NCBI GenBank assembly: GCA_016716765.1
Contig: JADJVA010000005.1
Span: forward strand, 100,730-164,729
Direction: 5' to 3'
From: Bdellovibrionales bacterium
GTDB taxonomy: Bacteria; Bdellovibrionota; Bdellovibrionia; Bdellovibrionales; UBA1609
DNA: 64,000 bases
In this document: in pieces, positions 38,636 through 47,635 of the stretch
Layout: each line of letters opens with the position of its first letter
Position numbering within the stretch: the first letter of the stretch is position 1
Notes under the pieces: generated by a model
Databases searched by the model: none
Seen by the model: the letters and a program-made list of their open reading frames with translations, nothing else
What the model was told of the DNA's origin: nothing
Position numbers and translations under genes: made by a program

Positions 38636-38780
38636 GATAAAATATTACCACAGAAAATTGAATTTAGAATCGCATTTCAATAATTAACAAATAATTTACA
38701 AAACAGTGTGTTCAGAATAGTTCCGACGATTAGCCAGGTTGCTGCCACAGACGATGATCTTTCATAAAAACGGAGACACT

Positions 38781-39845
38781 TCAGTCTAGCAGCTCAAAAT
38801 TTCGCCCTTGATTGAGGGCTTGCGCAACAGACTCTTGGGTGAAAACAAGGACCTCGAACTCGCCCAAAGTCGCATCCTTTCCATCTTGAAGCTCCCACTG
38901 ATATCGGCCCTGGCCTGATGGCAGCAGAAAGAGTTTGATCGCTGGAGATTGATTTGGATCAAATTCCCACTTCGATAAACTCAACTTGTCTTTGATCAGG
39001 CTAAGTTTGCAACTCGATAGGCATTTGGACTTTGGCAGAAGAAGTATTTCACCGCGACTTCTCAGAAAAAAGAGTTGATCGTTCGGAGGGTAGGGAGTTG
39101 GGATATCAAATGGAAGGTCGCTGCTGTCCAATTTGTTACTGTCTATTTGCTTTGCAACAAGGTCTTTCTTCGAAGGAATGGTGGTGGGGGATTTGTCAGT
39201 TGAAGCCGTATTACTTTTGCCCTTTGAATTGTCTAGATCCTTTTTTTCAGGCTTGGAGCCCATGTTTAATTTTGAGTTCTCGATTGAATACGTCACGCCA
39301 TTGAGTTTAACTTTTGGGTGACCCTTGATACCGGCCACAAAGGGGATCTCGTTGCCCTTCTTACTGATCCAAAACTGATCACCTTGTTGACCAAAAACCT
39401 CAATTTCCTGCTCGTCCACATCGAAAAGAAGACGATCGTTCTCAGCGAAGGTTCCAGTGAGCTCTCCGTCCCCAAGAAAGATTTTGGAAAAACGACCACG
39501 CTTGCCGACAATTAGGAGTGACAGCTGATTGACGCGAATGATGGATCCACCTTGAAGTTGAATATCCACACTTGCTTGCTGTTGCGTAAAGAGCGTATCC
39601 CCGTTGTTAATATTTCCACCTTTTGGCAAATTGAAATACGTCAAAGACCCAGAGTACCTTCTTTTTGAGACGTTTGTATTTCTTAGCGCGATGCCAACCT
39701 TTTCTCGTTGTATGGCCTCTCTGACTCTTGGTTCGAGCACTATGTCTTCATATTTTATGTAAAGAAAGCTGAATAGAATAACGATAGTGGCAAGAAGAGC
39801 CAAAACGGAAATCTCAAATATTTGTTTTGCTTTGACGGCAGTAAT
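38781..39845 (-). CDS. FecR-domain membrane protein (probable ATT start)
   Basis: A single-pass membrane protein whose periplasmic part has a FecR-like domain: GDTLFTQQQASVDIQLQGGS followed by IIRVNQLS, the usual strand order. A Lys/Ser/Thr-rich linker and a C-terminal beta domain follow. The first standard start is a TTG at 39803 inside the TM helix with no ribosome binding site. Upstream in frame, an ATT at 39845 has a perfect AAGGAG five bases away and gives a natural N-terminus (TAVKAKQIFEISVLALL). FecR-like domains without a sigma/ECF partner often act in envelope assembly. Confidence 0.75.
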   Translation of the reverse strand: MTAVKAKQIFEISVLALLATIVILFSFLYIKYEDIVLEPRVREAIQREKVGIALRNTNVSKRRYSGSLTYFNLPKGGNINNGDTLFTQQQASVDIQLQGGSIIRVNQLSLLIVGKRGRFSKIFLGDGELTGTFAENDRLLFDVDEQEIEVFGQQGDQFWISKKGNEIPFVAGIKGHPKVKLNGVTYSIENSKLNMGSKPEKKDLDNSKGKSNTASTDKSPTTIPSKKDLVAKQIDSNKLDSSDLPFDIPTPYPPNDQLFFLRSRGEILLLPKSKCLSSCKLSLIKDKLSLSKWEFDPNQSPAIKLFLLPSGQGRYQWELQDGKDATLGEFEVLVFTQESVAQALNQGRNFELLD

Positions 39846-40045
39846 AGCAACTCCTTCCCCTCATTGTTTTTATCGGCAGTGAAGCGTCAAACTATAACTG
39901 AGCCTTGGTCTTGCGAGTGGGCCTTCGATCAGTCTAGCACAGAAAAGGTCCAATTTTAGATTCTGTCTAAAAATGAGCAATCAAAGAGCCGATCAGAATC
40001 GGTATCTGCAATGTTCAATGATTTGTTGCATGGAAGAAACATGAG

Positions 40046-40720
40046 ATGAGTTCAATATTGAAGAAAAATTCACATTTGAAAGAGTCGTGGAATGAATTCA
40101 CGATTGCTCTATTTCTTTTGGCAGTCATGGCTGGGCAGTCCTGTTCAACAGGAGAATTGGTGATTTCCACCACTCCTCCGCAAGCCGACATAAGGGCTAG
40201 GACCGGATCAGGTCAGAATTACGAGTCTATCGGAAAGTCGCCTTTAAGGATCTCTGGCAAAGAACTCTCTGGTCGGCTCGGTGGTGATGGACCCATTCAG
40301 ATTGAAATTTCTAAGGAAGGATTCGCTCAGAAGGAAATCATTGTTTCTGAATCTCCTCGAAATTTCGACATCAATTTTTCGATTGAACTGAAAGAGCCGA
40401 GCAAGGATCAAGATGAAAGTCGGCCAATCAATCAAACAGTCGATAGCCTGTTTGAAGTCCAGCGTCTTGTAAAGGTGGGACGACTTGAGGATGCTCTGGA
40501 AATGATTAAACTTCTGCAAGCAAGTCAGCCAAATATTGCCGCGGTTCACGAGATGCAAGGGGGAATATTTTTCATCCAGAAGGATATTCCAAAAGCCCTG
40601 GATGCATACACAAAGGCTGTGAGGCTAAATCCGGAGAACTCAGAGACCCTGAATATGAAGCGCTACTTAGAAAATTTGACAAAGACCAACGAAGCTAACA
40701 CTTCGAATTCGATAGAATAA
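40046..40720 (+). CDS. PEGA/TPR lipoprotein
   Basis: A 224-residue exported protein. A signal sequence ends near LAVMAGQSC, a plausible but atypical lipobox. A PEGA-like beta domain follows (LVISTTPPQADIRARTGS, KSPLRISG, IQIEISKEGF), then two TPR-like helical hairpins (LVKVGRLEDALEMIKLLQ and IPKALDAYTKAVRLNPENSE). TPR proteins scaffold complexes at the envelope. GGAAG lies upstream of the ATG. It is the first gene of the motor-like cluster, 15 bases before the next, and divergent from the FecR gene over 200 bases. Confidence 0.8.
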   Translation: MSSILKKNSHLKESWNEFTIALFLLAVMAGQSCSTGELVISTTPPQADIRARTGSGQNYESIGKSPLRISGKELSGRLGGDGPIQIEISKEGFAQKEIIVSESPRNFDINFSIELKEPSKDQDESRPINQTVDSLFEVQRLVKVGRLEDALEMIKLLQASQPNIAAVHEMQGGIFFIQKDIPKALDAYTKAVRLNPENSETLNMKRYLENLTKTNEANTSNSIE

Positions 40721-40735
40721 AGAGGAGAGTTGAAA

Positions 40736-42793
40736 GTGAGTGAATCGAATGACAATGAAATATCCGAACTTGGAGGTTTCCGAAGAAGAACCACTCCATC
40801 TTGGATTATGGCCTCCATTTGTCTTGGATTTTTCTCTGCTTGTACTTTCAGTCTTCACGCCATGGAAAACAGTAGCATTGAGTCCTACAGATTTGCCTAT
40901 GAGAAGCGATTGGAAGATCGCTTTCGAAAGAACCTAGACTCGATATTGGTAGGAACATCTTACGCTCTCGAAGTGGATGTGATCTTGAAATCTTCTGAAA
41001 TAATTGACAAATTGATTCACCCGCCTGAGCAGACGGATTCGAAAAAAGAAGTAAACGATCGTGATCAAGATTTCACAGAGAATCCGCTGGCAAATTTCTC
41101 TGATCGCGCCCCAGAGGCAGATGAGTATGTGCTCCCCTTAACAAAGCTAGGAATGTGGCAAGTAAAAAACGGACCACTCAACAAAAATCTGACCCGGGCG
41201 AATGATCTTGAGAGCGGTAAGGGAGAGAGGGCCTTTAATTTTAGGGACCTTCTGGCCACGATTGAATTGCGATTGATGTTGGACCAGTCAGTGAGCGCCG
41301 AACAAGAAAGGGCCGCTCGAAAAATTTTGCGAGACTTTTCTGATTCCTCAGTGCGGCCGCGTGTCAATGTTCGAGTGAGTAAAATTGCCTTTTTGAAGGT
41401 TCAAAAGGATGAAAAGAGCGAGAAGCTGGAACGAGAACCTGGAAGTGCAGAGAAGGACAAAAGTGAGAATGACAAGAATGAGCCGCAAGAGACGCTTTCG
41501 GATAAGCTGATGCTGCTAAAATTGCCTTTGGCAATTGTATTTTGCGCTCTTATATTTCTTTTGGCCATTTTTCTCGCTTCGAGAAGTTATCAAAGTATCG
41601 AAACAAAACGCTTAAATCTCCTCTCTGAGCAGTCTAAACGCGAAGAGACCATGCTAAGAGCAACTTATAATAAGGAAGAAGAAGCAGCGGTTGTCAAAAA
41701 AGCAGAGGTTCAAAATCCAGAAATGACTGACCGACTTCATTTGGAGGTTTTGGGCAAGTTCAAGGAAGTGATGGTATCCAGACCGGAATTGACGAGTTTG
41801 CTGGTTAAGAAATGGATTCGCTTCCAATCTGATGGAGCTGCCGATGCGCTCAATTTTATTTCAAGAAATATTGATGTATCTCAGATTGCCCTGTTGCTTC
41901 AGAGCTTAACTGATGAAGAAAGAAGCCTATGGAGTTTACAACTATTATCTGATGATTCTGAAAGTGGCAAAGTGAAGGCATTGAGATTCATTGAAAGAGA
42001 GTTGTTTTCGAATATGTTAGCCCCTGAAGAAAACATAGATCCGTCTGTGAAAGCAGTTCTATACAGTGTGACATTGGCAGAGGCGATCGAATGCATTCGT
42101 CGCGATGTCTCTCTTGGTGCAACTTTGATCACTTTTATGCAATCTGCACAAATTGCTCGTATTATTGATCATTTGAGTCCAGAAGTGGTCACACAACTGT
42201 CTGCGAGGGGTATCCAACTCTCAAAAGCCAAAATGCTCGATAGTGTAGGAAAGTTGTATCTCTTGGTTATGCAGGTAAGAAAAGAACAACAGATAGTGTC
42301 TCCCTTCGTTGGGAAAATCCCGGCTCTGATGTCAGAGATGAGCTTGGATAAGGAGCGGTCTCTATTTATTGCGTACGCGAGTCAAAATGGTTTGGAAGAG
42401 ATCAAATCGCTCGCTCTGCAATATTTTCCTGCTGAGCTAATTTTTTCTCTGCCGACCGATTTGCTTCGTCGGTCCCTCGATCAAATGTCAATTTCAAGTC
42501 GGGCCGAATTGATTGCCGCATCTGATGAAGTCCATGCCGATAAGCTTCTTGAATTATTTGGTGGGGGCAAAACGAGAGAGATATTGGAGGAGGAGCTGAC
42601 TGTTATCAGAGAGCAGGACAATCGGATGAGAGAGTTGAAGAGAAACGGAAAAGTGTATTTGAAAAATTTCGTTGTGCAAACGCGTGCTTTGATTACTCAG
42701 AGCTCTGAGTACGAAGAGCAGATCAGCAAAATACTTGATCGATGGGCCCTCGCTATTCAGACAGAAGCACAGGGGGTCATTCGTGCGGCTTAG
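40736..42793 (+). CDS. FliF/FliG-like fusion membrane protein
   Basis: A 685-residue protein with the layout of flagellar FliF joined to FliG. A first hydrophobic helix (about residues 22-42) is followed by a ring-building-like segment, YEKRLEDRFRKNLDSILVG then YALEVDVIL, which parallels the FliF periplasmic repeat. A long acidic, Lys/Glu-rich periplasmic linker and a second TM helix (about 259-283) lead to a helical cytoplasmic half of 400 residues. That half has FliG-like alpha-helical repeats (SQIALLLQSLTDEERSLW) and a FliG-C-like end (FPAELIFSLPTDLLRRSLDQ). The GTG at 40736 has GGAG eight bases upstream; TTG 40730 is less likely. MotA and MotB lie downstream. Homology is by eye. Confidence 0.6.
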   Translation: MSESNDNEISELGGFRRRTTPSWIMASICLGFFSACTFSLHAMENSSIESYRFAYEKRLEDRFRKNLDSILVGTSYALEVDVILKSSEIIDKLIHPPEQTDSKKEVNDRDQDFTENPLANFSDRAPEADEYVLPLTKLGMWQVKNGPLNKNLTRANDLESGKGERAFNFRDLLATIELRLMLDQSVSAEQERAARKILRDFSDSSVRPRVNVRVSKIAFLKVQKDEKSEKLEREPGSAEKDKSENDKNEPQETLSDKLMLLKLPLAIVFCALIFLLAIFLASRSYQSIETKRLNLLSEQSKREETMLRATYNKEEEAAVVKKAEVQNPEMTDRLHLEVLGKFKEVMVSRPELTSLLVKKWIRFQSDGAADALNFISRNIDVSQIALLLQSLTDEERSLWSLQLLSDDSESGKVKALRFIERELFSNMLAPEENIDPSVKAVLYSVTLAEAIECIRRDVSLGATLITFMQSAQIARIIDHLSPEVVTQLSARGIQLSKAKMLDSVGKLYLLVMQVRKEQQIVSPFVGKIPALMSEMSLDKERSLFIAYASQNGLEEIKSLALQYFPAELIFSLPTDLLRRSLDQMSISSRAELIAASDEVHADKLLELFGGGKTREILEEELTVIREQDNRMRELKRNGKVYLKNFVVQTRALITQSSEYEEQISKILDRWALAIQTEAQGVIRAA

Positions 42794-43382
42794 GTTGGTC
42801 AATAATTGGGTCCTGATTGTATTTGGTTTCATATCCATTTTGAACTGGAATCAGGCGGTTGCCAATGACTTAACCTATAACTTGCGAATGGGTATGGTGA
42901 ATGGAACTTTTGGAGGGGCCGAAACCGGTGAGTTTAGCGTGGTAACTGGGGTGGATGCCGAGGCGGAGTATGCAGATGATGCTCGACATTCCTTGATCGT
43001 CAGGTCAATTATTACGGTCGAACCGGAGACCTCCATTATTCGATATATGTACGCGGGTTTAGGAAGCAAATATTACTTTCTTTCTCGCTCGAGGGACTAT
43101 GAACTCCGATCTGGCTTTGACAAGGTCAACGTCGCAACGAGGAATAAGTACTATCTTGGTTGGGAGTTTGGGGCGGCTCAGTTAACAATTGATCAATTGA
43201 CCAGTTCTCTCAGTATTCAGTCAACCTTGTTAGAAGGTGGTATTACAGCTGGATGGACTCACAAGTTGAGTACAAATATCGGAATGCAGGTCAATGGATC
43301 CTTTTCTCGAGGATTTGGAATTTCAACGGTCGCAGTCAACGGTACGGTTGTCAAGTTTACGATTGGCTTAACCATCAATTGA
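42783..43382 (+). CDS. Exported beta-barrel-like protein
   Basis: A 199-residue protein with a signal peptide (LVNNWVLIVFGFISILNW, cleavage near AVANDL). The mature part is almost all amphipathic strands with aromatic ends (MGMVNGTFGG, YYLGWEFGAAQL, GITAGWTHKL, FTIGLTIN), the pattern of a small outer-membrane barrel. The GTG at 42783 has GGGGG six bases upstream and overlaps the upstream stop, so it is coupled; the frame opens at 42735. Encoded between the FliF/FliG-like and MotA genes, it could be an outer-membrane partner of the motor. Family unrecognised. Confidence 0.65.
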   Translation: MRLRLVNNWVLIVFGFISILNWNQAVANDLTYNLRMGMVNGTFGGAETGEFSVVTGVDAEAEYADDARHSLIVRSIITVEPETSIIRYMYAGLGSKYYFLSRSRDYELRSGFDKVNVATRNKYYLGWEFGAAQLTIDQLTSSLSIQSTLLEGGITAGWTHKLSTNIGMQVNGSFSRGFGISTVAVNGTVVKFTIGLTIN

Positions 43383-43389
43383 GGTTGTC

Positions 43390-44184
43390 ATGAATATTTA
43401 TTCGATATTATCCTTTACGCTTGCGGCCCTTGTTTTCGTGGTTGGCGTTGCTACCTCGACAGATAATAGTCGAAGTTTTTTGGATCCCCATGCCGCTCTT
43501 ATCGTATTGGGTGGGACCGTTGCGGTAACTGCGATTTCGTTTCAAATGGATCGAATATTTCTCATGTTAAAGGTATTTTATCTCCGGGTAATTCGTGGAA
43601 AAAAAATCGCCTACTCTGTTGTCATTCAGGATTTAATCAGAGTTTCAGAAGTGTACCGTAAAAATCCAGCCGAATTGCAGGGGCTTCGGGCACGACTCAG
43701 TGATCCCTTTTTGAGGGAGTCAATTGATGTATTGATTGAGGATTTCTTGAGCCCAGATGAAATTTATCACCTGCTCAGTTTGAGGGCCAGAACCATTTTC
43801 ATTCGATATTCGGAGGACGCAAGGAAGTTTAAGGCCATTGGCAAGTTTCCACCCGCTATGGGATTGATGGGTGCGGTGTTAGGAATGATTGCTCTGTTGC
43901 AGACACTTGGGAAGCCGGGAGCTGAAGAAAATGTGGGTCCCGCCATGTCTGTTGCCCTGGTTGCCACTCTTTACGGAATAGCCGTTGCCAACTTGATCAT
44001 ACTGCCCATAGGTGAAAATCTGGCCGATGGCGCCCGTGAGATTCATCTTAAAAATCGAATTATTGTGGAAGGAATTAAGCTCATTCTTGAGAAGAAAAAT
44101 CGGATTCTGTTTGCGGAGCAGTTGAATTCATTTCTATTGCCGCAGGAACGGGTGGATTGGAAGGCGGTGAGTCGATCAGCCTAG
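43390..44184 (+). CDS. motA: MotA-like stator channel protein
   Basis: A 264-residue four-TM protein of the MotA/TolQ/ExbB superfamily, clearly in the MotA branch. It has ASTD-type helix 1-2 loop with DPHAALIVLGGTVAV, a large cytoplasmic loop with charged residues (LRARLSDPFLRESIDVLIED), and the conserved TM3-TM4 core KFPPAMGLMGAVLGM and GPAMSVALVATLYGI with the two prolines of the ion channel. MotA with MotB forms a proton- or sodium-driven stator turning a FliG-containing rotor. GAGG lies five bases before the ATG, seven bases after the barrel gene. Confidence 0.93.
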   Translation: MNIYSILSFTLAALVFVVGVATSTDNSRSFLDPHAALIVLGGTVAVTAISFQMDRIFLMLKVFYLRVIRGKKIAYSVVIQDLIRVSEVYRKNPAELQGLRARLSDPFLRESIDVLIEDFLSPDEIYHLLSLRARTIFIRYSEDARKFKAIGKFPPAMGLMGAVLGMIALLQTLGKPGAEENVGPAMSVALVATLYGIAVANLIILPIGENLADGAREIHLKNRIIVEGIKLILEKKNRILFAEQLNSFLLPQERVDWKAVSRSA

Positions 44185-44229
44185 CCATAATGAGTGACAA
44201 TTGGAATTTTTAGGTGAGATGAATCTATT

Positions 44230-45189
44230 TTGAAGGTGTTGATATTGGAAAAGAATAGTTTTGAAGAGGATGATTTTGAAGGCCTCAGTCATGAGGGCGA
44301 ATCCGAAGGAGATGAGATTTGGTTGATTTCCTATTCGGATTTGATGACACTTTTGTTTGGTTTTTTTGTTCTCTTGTATGTCTTTGCTAAAGCCGATCAA
44401 TCCTCTAAGGAAGAGATGAAAGAGGGCATTTCAAAGAGTTTTGCAGGAAGTTATGTTCCACCTGATAATGAAGTCGCAGATGAGATTAAGAAATTAGCCG
44501 AAAAAATAAAGGACATCCCTGGCTTGGGCCAAATAGAAGTCACTCAGCCGGAGGATGGCTTGGAAATAACATTTCGGAGCGCTTTGCTCTTTCCACAAGG
44601 AAGAGCCACCATGCTTGATAACGCAAAGCACTCAATGAAGGTTCTGGTCGATATTGTCAGGACCAATGTTCAAGGCGCTGAAATCATGGTTGCTGGACAC
44701 ACCGATGATTCCCCAATTAAGACGGTCGTGTATCCATCCAACTGGGAGTTGAGTGCTGCAAGAGCGGCCACAGTCGTAAAAGAATTCGAGGCGAGTCATT
44801 ATCCTTCTCACTTACTTGTGGCAATGGGCTATGGGGAGTCGAGGCCGGCCTACGTGAATCGAAATAGTGCGGGGGAGCCTATTGCAAAAAATCAAGAAAA
44901 AAACCGTCGTGTGGTGATCAAGGTTGTTTCTCCAGGAGTGACCAAGCAGCCTTCCCCTATCATGAAGAAGAGTAACGAAAAAATCCAGAAGTCGTCAAAT
45001 CCCCGCCCGCCGGCCCCTCGATCAATATGCCTGGGAAGTAAATACGTCCTTGGTATTCCAGAAATTTCAAGCCTCGCATTTGAGGGTTTTCAAATGAGGT
45101 TCAATGCGGTACTGCTTTCGAGAGCGGCGCTCGCTCAAGATTTTTTTAACAGAGAGATGCAGAGCGAAGATCTCAAATGTATCTTTTGA
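44230..45189 (+). CDS. motB: MotB-like stator protein with OmpA domain
   Basis: A 319-residue single-TM protein. The TM segment WLISYSDLMTLLFGFF carries the proton-accepting Asp of MotB (SYSD), and the periplasmic part is an OmpA/MotB peptidoglycan-binding domain (VAGHTDDSPIKT, NWELSAARAATVV, GYGESRPAYVN, NRRVVIKV). The C-terminus extends about 75 residues beyond the domain with a Pro/Lys linker, which is unusual. The frame opens at TTG 44230; TTG 44245, with GAAGG upstream, is another choice. It follows motA by 45 bases. The partner of the MotA-like stator. Confidence 0.93.
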   Translation: MKVLILEKNSFEEDDFEGLSHEGESEGDEIWLISYSDLMTLLFGFFVLLYVFAKADQSSKEEMKEGISKSFAGSYVPPDNEVADEIKKLAEKIKDIPGLGQIEVTQPEDGLEITFRSALLFPQGRATMLDNAKHSMKVLVDIVRTNVQGAEIMVAGHTDDSPIKTVVYPSNWELSAARAATVVKEFEASHYPSHLLVAMGYGESRPAYVNRNSAGEPIAKNQEKNRRVVIKVVSPGVTKQPSPIMKKSNEKIQKSSNPRPPAPRSICLGSKYVLGIPEISSLAFEGFQMRFNAVLLSRAALAQDFFNREMQSEDLKCIF

Positions 45190-45202
45190 AAGGCGTTAAT
45201 TC

Positions 45203-46219
45203 ATGAAAATTGCTTTCTTTGATTGTCACGGATTTGAAAAGTCCAGTTTTATGGCAGAAAATGAAAGACTCAGAGAGAAACATGACCTAACCTATTTTGA
45301 AGCGCGTTTGACTGAGACCTCCGCGACTCTGGCAGCAGGTTATCCTTGTGTCTGTGCCTTTGTGAATGATCGTTTGAACAGAGGAACTCTCCAGGCGGTT
45401 TCAAAAGGGGGGACTCGATTGATTGCCTTGAGATCGGCTGGATTCAATCACGTTGACCTTGAGGCAGCTCGCGATTTTGGTCTTCGGGTCGTGCGGGTGC
45501 CAGAATATTCGCCATATGCGGTTGCTGAGCATGCTGTGGCGCTGATTTTGTCTCTCAACAGAAAAATTCATCGGGCCTACAATCGAGTGAGAGAGGGCAA
45601 TTTTTCGCTCGAAGGATTGGTTGGATTTGATATGTATAAGAAGTCTGTTGGTATCATTGGTACGGGCCGTATTGGTTCGGTGATGGCAAAGATCATGAGT
45701 GGATTTGGTTGCGAAGTGCTTGCCTATGATCAGAACAAAAATGCTGATCTTCTAGAAATGGGTGTTCAGTATTTGGATCTTGATGAGGTCTTGAAAAGGT
45801 CTGATATCATTTCCTTGCATGTTCCATTGACTCCAAAGACACGGCATGTTTTGAATGAAAAATCTTTTTCTTTGATGAAGCAGGGCGTGATGGTCATCAA
45901 TACGAGTCGTGGCGCATTGGTTGACACTCCAGCGCTGGTTCAGTTTTTAAAATCTGGACACATTGGCTATGCGGGTCTTGACGTTTATGAGGAAGAAGAA
46001 GGAGTCTTTTTTAAGAACCTGTCGGATCAGATTCTTCAAGATGATCAACTGGCCCGTTTGTTGACCTTTCCCAATGCACTTCTAACCTCCCACCAAGCTT
46101 TTTTAACAGAAGAGGCCCTTGCCAATATTGCGCAGACAACTCTTCAAAATATCAGTGACTTTGAGGCGGGAGGGGAGCTCTTCAACGAAGTTAGCCTTGA
46201 GAGTCATGTTATAAAGTAG
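45203..46219 (+). CDS. ldhA: D-lactate dehydrogenase-type 2-hydroxyacid dehydrogenase
   Basis: A 338-residue NAD-dependent D-2-hydroxyacid dehydrogenase, probably LdhA (pyruvate to D-lactate). The Rossmann motif SVGIIGTGRIGSVMAKIM is near residue 150. The catalytic Arg is in INTSRGALVDT, Glu in GLDVYEEEEG, and His in LLTSHQAFLT. The EEEEGVFF sequence matches D-LDH rather than other family members. It follows motB by 13 bases on the same strand, with AAAGG upstream, so it may be co-transcribed by position. It converges on the six-gene exported operon with a nine-base gap. Confidence 0.92.
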   Translation: MKIAFFDCHGFEKSSFMAENERLREKHDLTYFEARLTETSATLAAGYPCVCAFVNDRLNRGTLQAVSKGGTRLIALRSAGFNHVDLEAARDFGLRVVRVPEYSPYAVAEHAVALILSLNRKIHRAYNRVREGNFSLEGLVGFDMYKKSVGIIGTGRIGSVMAKIMSGFGCEVLAYDQNKNADLLEMGVQYLDLDEVLKRSDIISLHVPLTPKTRHVLNEKSFSLMKQGVMVINTSRGALVDTPALVQFLKSGHIGYAGLDVYEEEEGVFFKNLSDQILQDDQLARLLTFPNALLTSHQAFLTEEALANIAQTTLQNISDFEAGGELFNEVSLESHVIK

Positions 46220-46228
46220 CGGCAAGGG

Positions 46229-47635
46229 TTAGGGATGGGGCAATTGCGTCTTCCTCTCTTCAGCTGGAGAGTCCTTTAGCTCAAGTGTAGGTCCACTTTT
46301 GTTTGCAAATGATATGACTATCTTATAGTTAAATCTATTGCCTTTTGATTCGAAAGCCTTTTTGATTCTGCTAGAATCAATGTTCAATATTGATCCTGCA
46401 AGGCCGGATTCAACACCTAATATTTGTATATTAAGACCATTGAGAAATTCGCCCAATTTTTCTCGCTCATCCGGGTTTTCAGATTTGAGATATTCTTTGT
46501 TGGTTTGCCCGTATTCAGAAAGAAGAGAATTCGCGGCCAGCTTGTTTCGATAATTTGTGTATTGCGCAATCGAATTATCTAGAGCCTGAGGGAGTTCATC
46601 AATTTGTCCGGAAAAATCAAAAACAAGAGCTTCTAATTTTACAAACTCTTTTCTTTTAGGTGAGGGGACTCTTTTGAAACAGATTCTATCTGTTCGATTT
46701 TTTGCTTTTTCAACGGTTCCCTCGAGACCTTTGCCATACAAATTTTGGTACTGGTGGGCGGAGGATAAAGTTCCGATGGCCTCCGCGAGAGGGTAAACAT
46801 AGGCAAGCTCATAAGCGGGGATCACAAGTGCTTTCTGATTCCCCTGTTGGTCAAGAAGTGAAATAAATCTGTCTTTTTCTCCTTCGATTTGTTTGTCTTT
46901 GCTTAAGTCAGCGGCAATTAAACACTCAGTTTTTGAGTCGATGTGGATTGATCGATCAGCTTTTAGCCAGTTTTTGTTTAAAGCCTCGTTTATATCGGAA
47001 GGAAGTTCGCCCAGTCTTAGGTTAAGAGCCTCTTCGGCGATGGCCACAGAGGAGATTTTGTCCATTGTTCTCGCTTTTGATGAGTAAACGAAATCAACAA
47101 AGGCTTCGAGACGTTCAGTTGAAGTCATAAAGCCAAGCTGTTCAAGAAAAATATACAGTGATACTTTTGCCTGCTCCAGGCTAGACAGGCGAACGTAGAG
47201 GTGATTATCGACGAGGTAGGAATTTGTAATATCGCTCCACATAAACAAGCGACTTGCTTTCGAGGCTTTCAATTCTTCTGGGAGGGGCAATGGATCGTCA
47301 TAAAGTTCGATATATTTAATAGGGTAGTTCTCCTTCTGAAATTCATCCATCAATTTTTTTGCTAGAATGGGATGGAATTCGGAAATTCGATCCAGGGCAC
47401 TTATGATCGTCTCTTCCTTCACAGAGGGATTATTTAATAACTCTGAGGACCGCTTGAATTGGGGCTCAGTCGAGGACGGCGAGTTTGCGTGAAGAATTTT
47501 GCCGAGGACACCGAACTTTATGGAATTGCCCTCAATCAAAACAATACCTTCGTTGGTTGACATCATCTGGCGTTTCGCGGATGCATCAAATGCAAGGGCC
47601 ATTCCGACGACAAGGAGGATGGATATCTTATTCAT
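46229..47635 (-). CDS. Hypothetical exported protein
   Basis: A 468-residue protein with a clear signal peptide (MNKISILLVVGMALAFDASA). The mature chain is largely helical, with no motif I recognise. One pair of Cys residues (ECLIAAD, RICFKRV) could form a disulfide. Last gene of a six-gene exported operon: its ATG overlaps the preceding stop by four bases. Function unknown. Confidence 0.7.
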   Translation of the reverse strand: MNKISILLVVGMALAFDASAKRQMMSTNEGIVLIEGNSIKFGVLGKILHANSPSSTEPQFKRSSELLNNPSVKEETIISALDRISEFHPILAKKLMDEFQKENYPIKYIELYDDPLPLPEELKASKASRLFMWSDITNSYLVDNHLYVRLSSLEQAKVSLYIFLEQLGFMTSTERLEAFVDFVYSSKARTMDKISSVAIAEEALNLRLGELPSDINEALNKNWLKADRSIHIDSKTECLIAADLSKDKQIEGEKDRFISLLDQQGNQKALVIPAYELAYVYPLAEAIGTLSSAHQYQNLYGKGLEGTVEKAKNRTDRICFKRVPSPKRKEFVKLEALVFDFSGQIDELPQALDNSIAQYTNYRNKLAANSLLSEYGQTNKEYLKSENPDEREKLGEFLNGLNIQILGVESGLAGSILNIDSSRIKKAFESKGNRFNYKIVISFANKSGPTLELKDSPAEERKTQLPHP

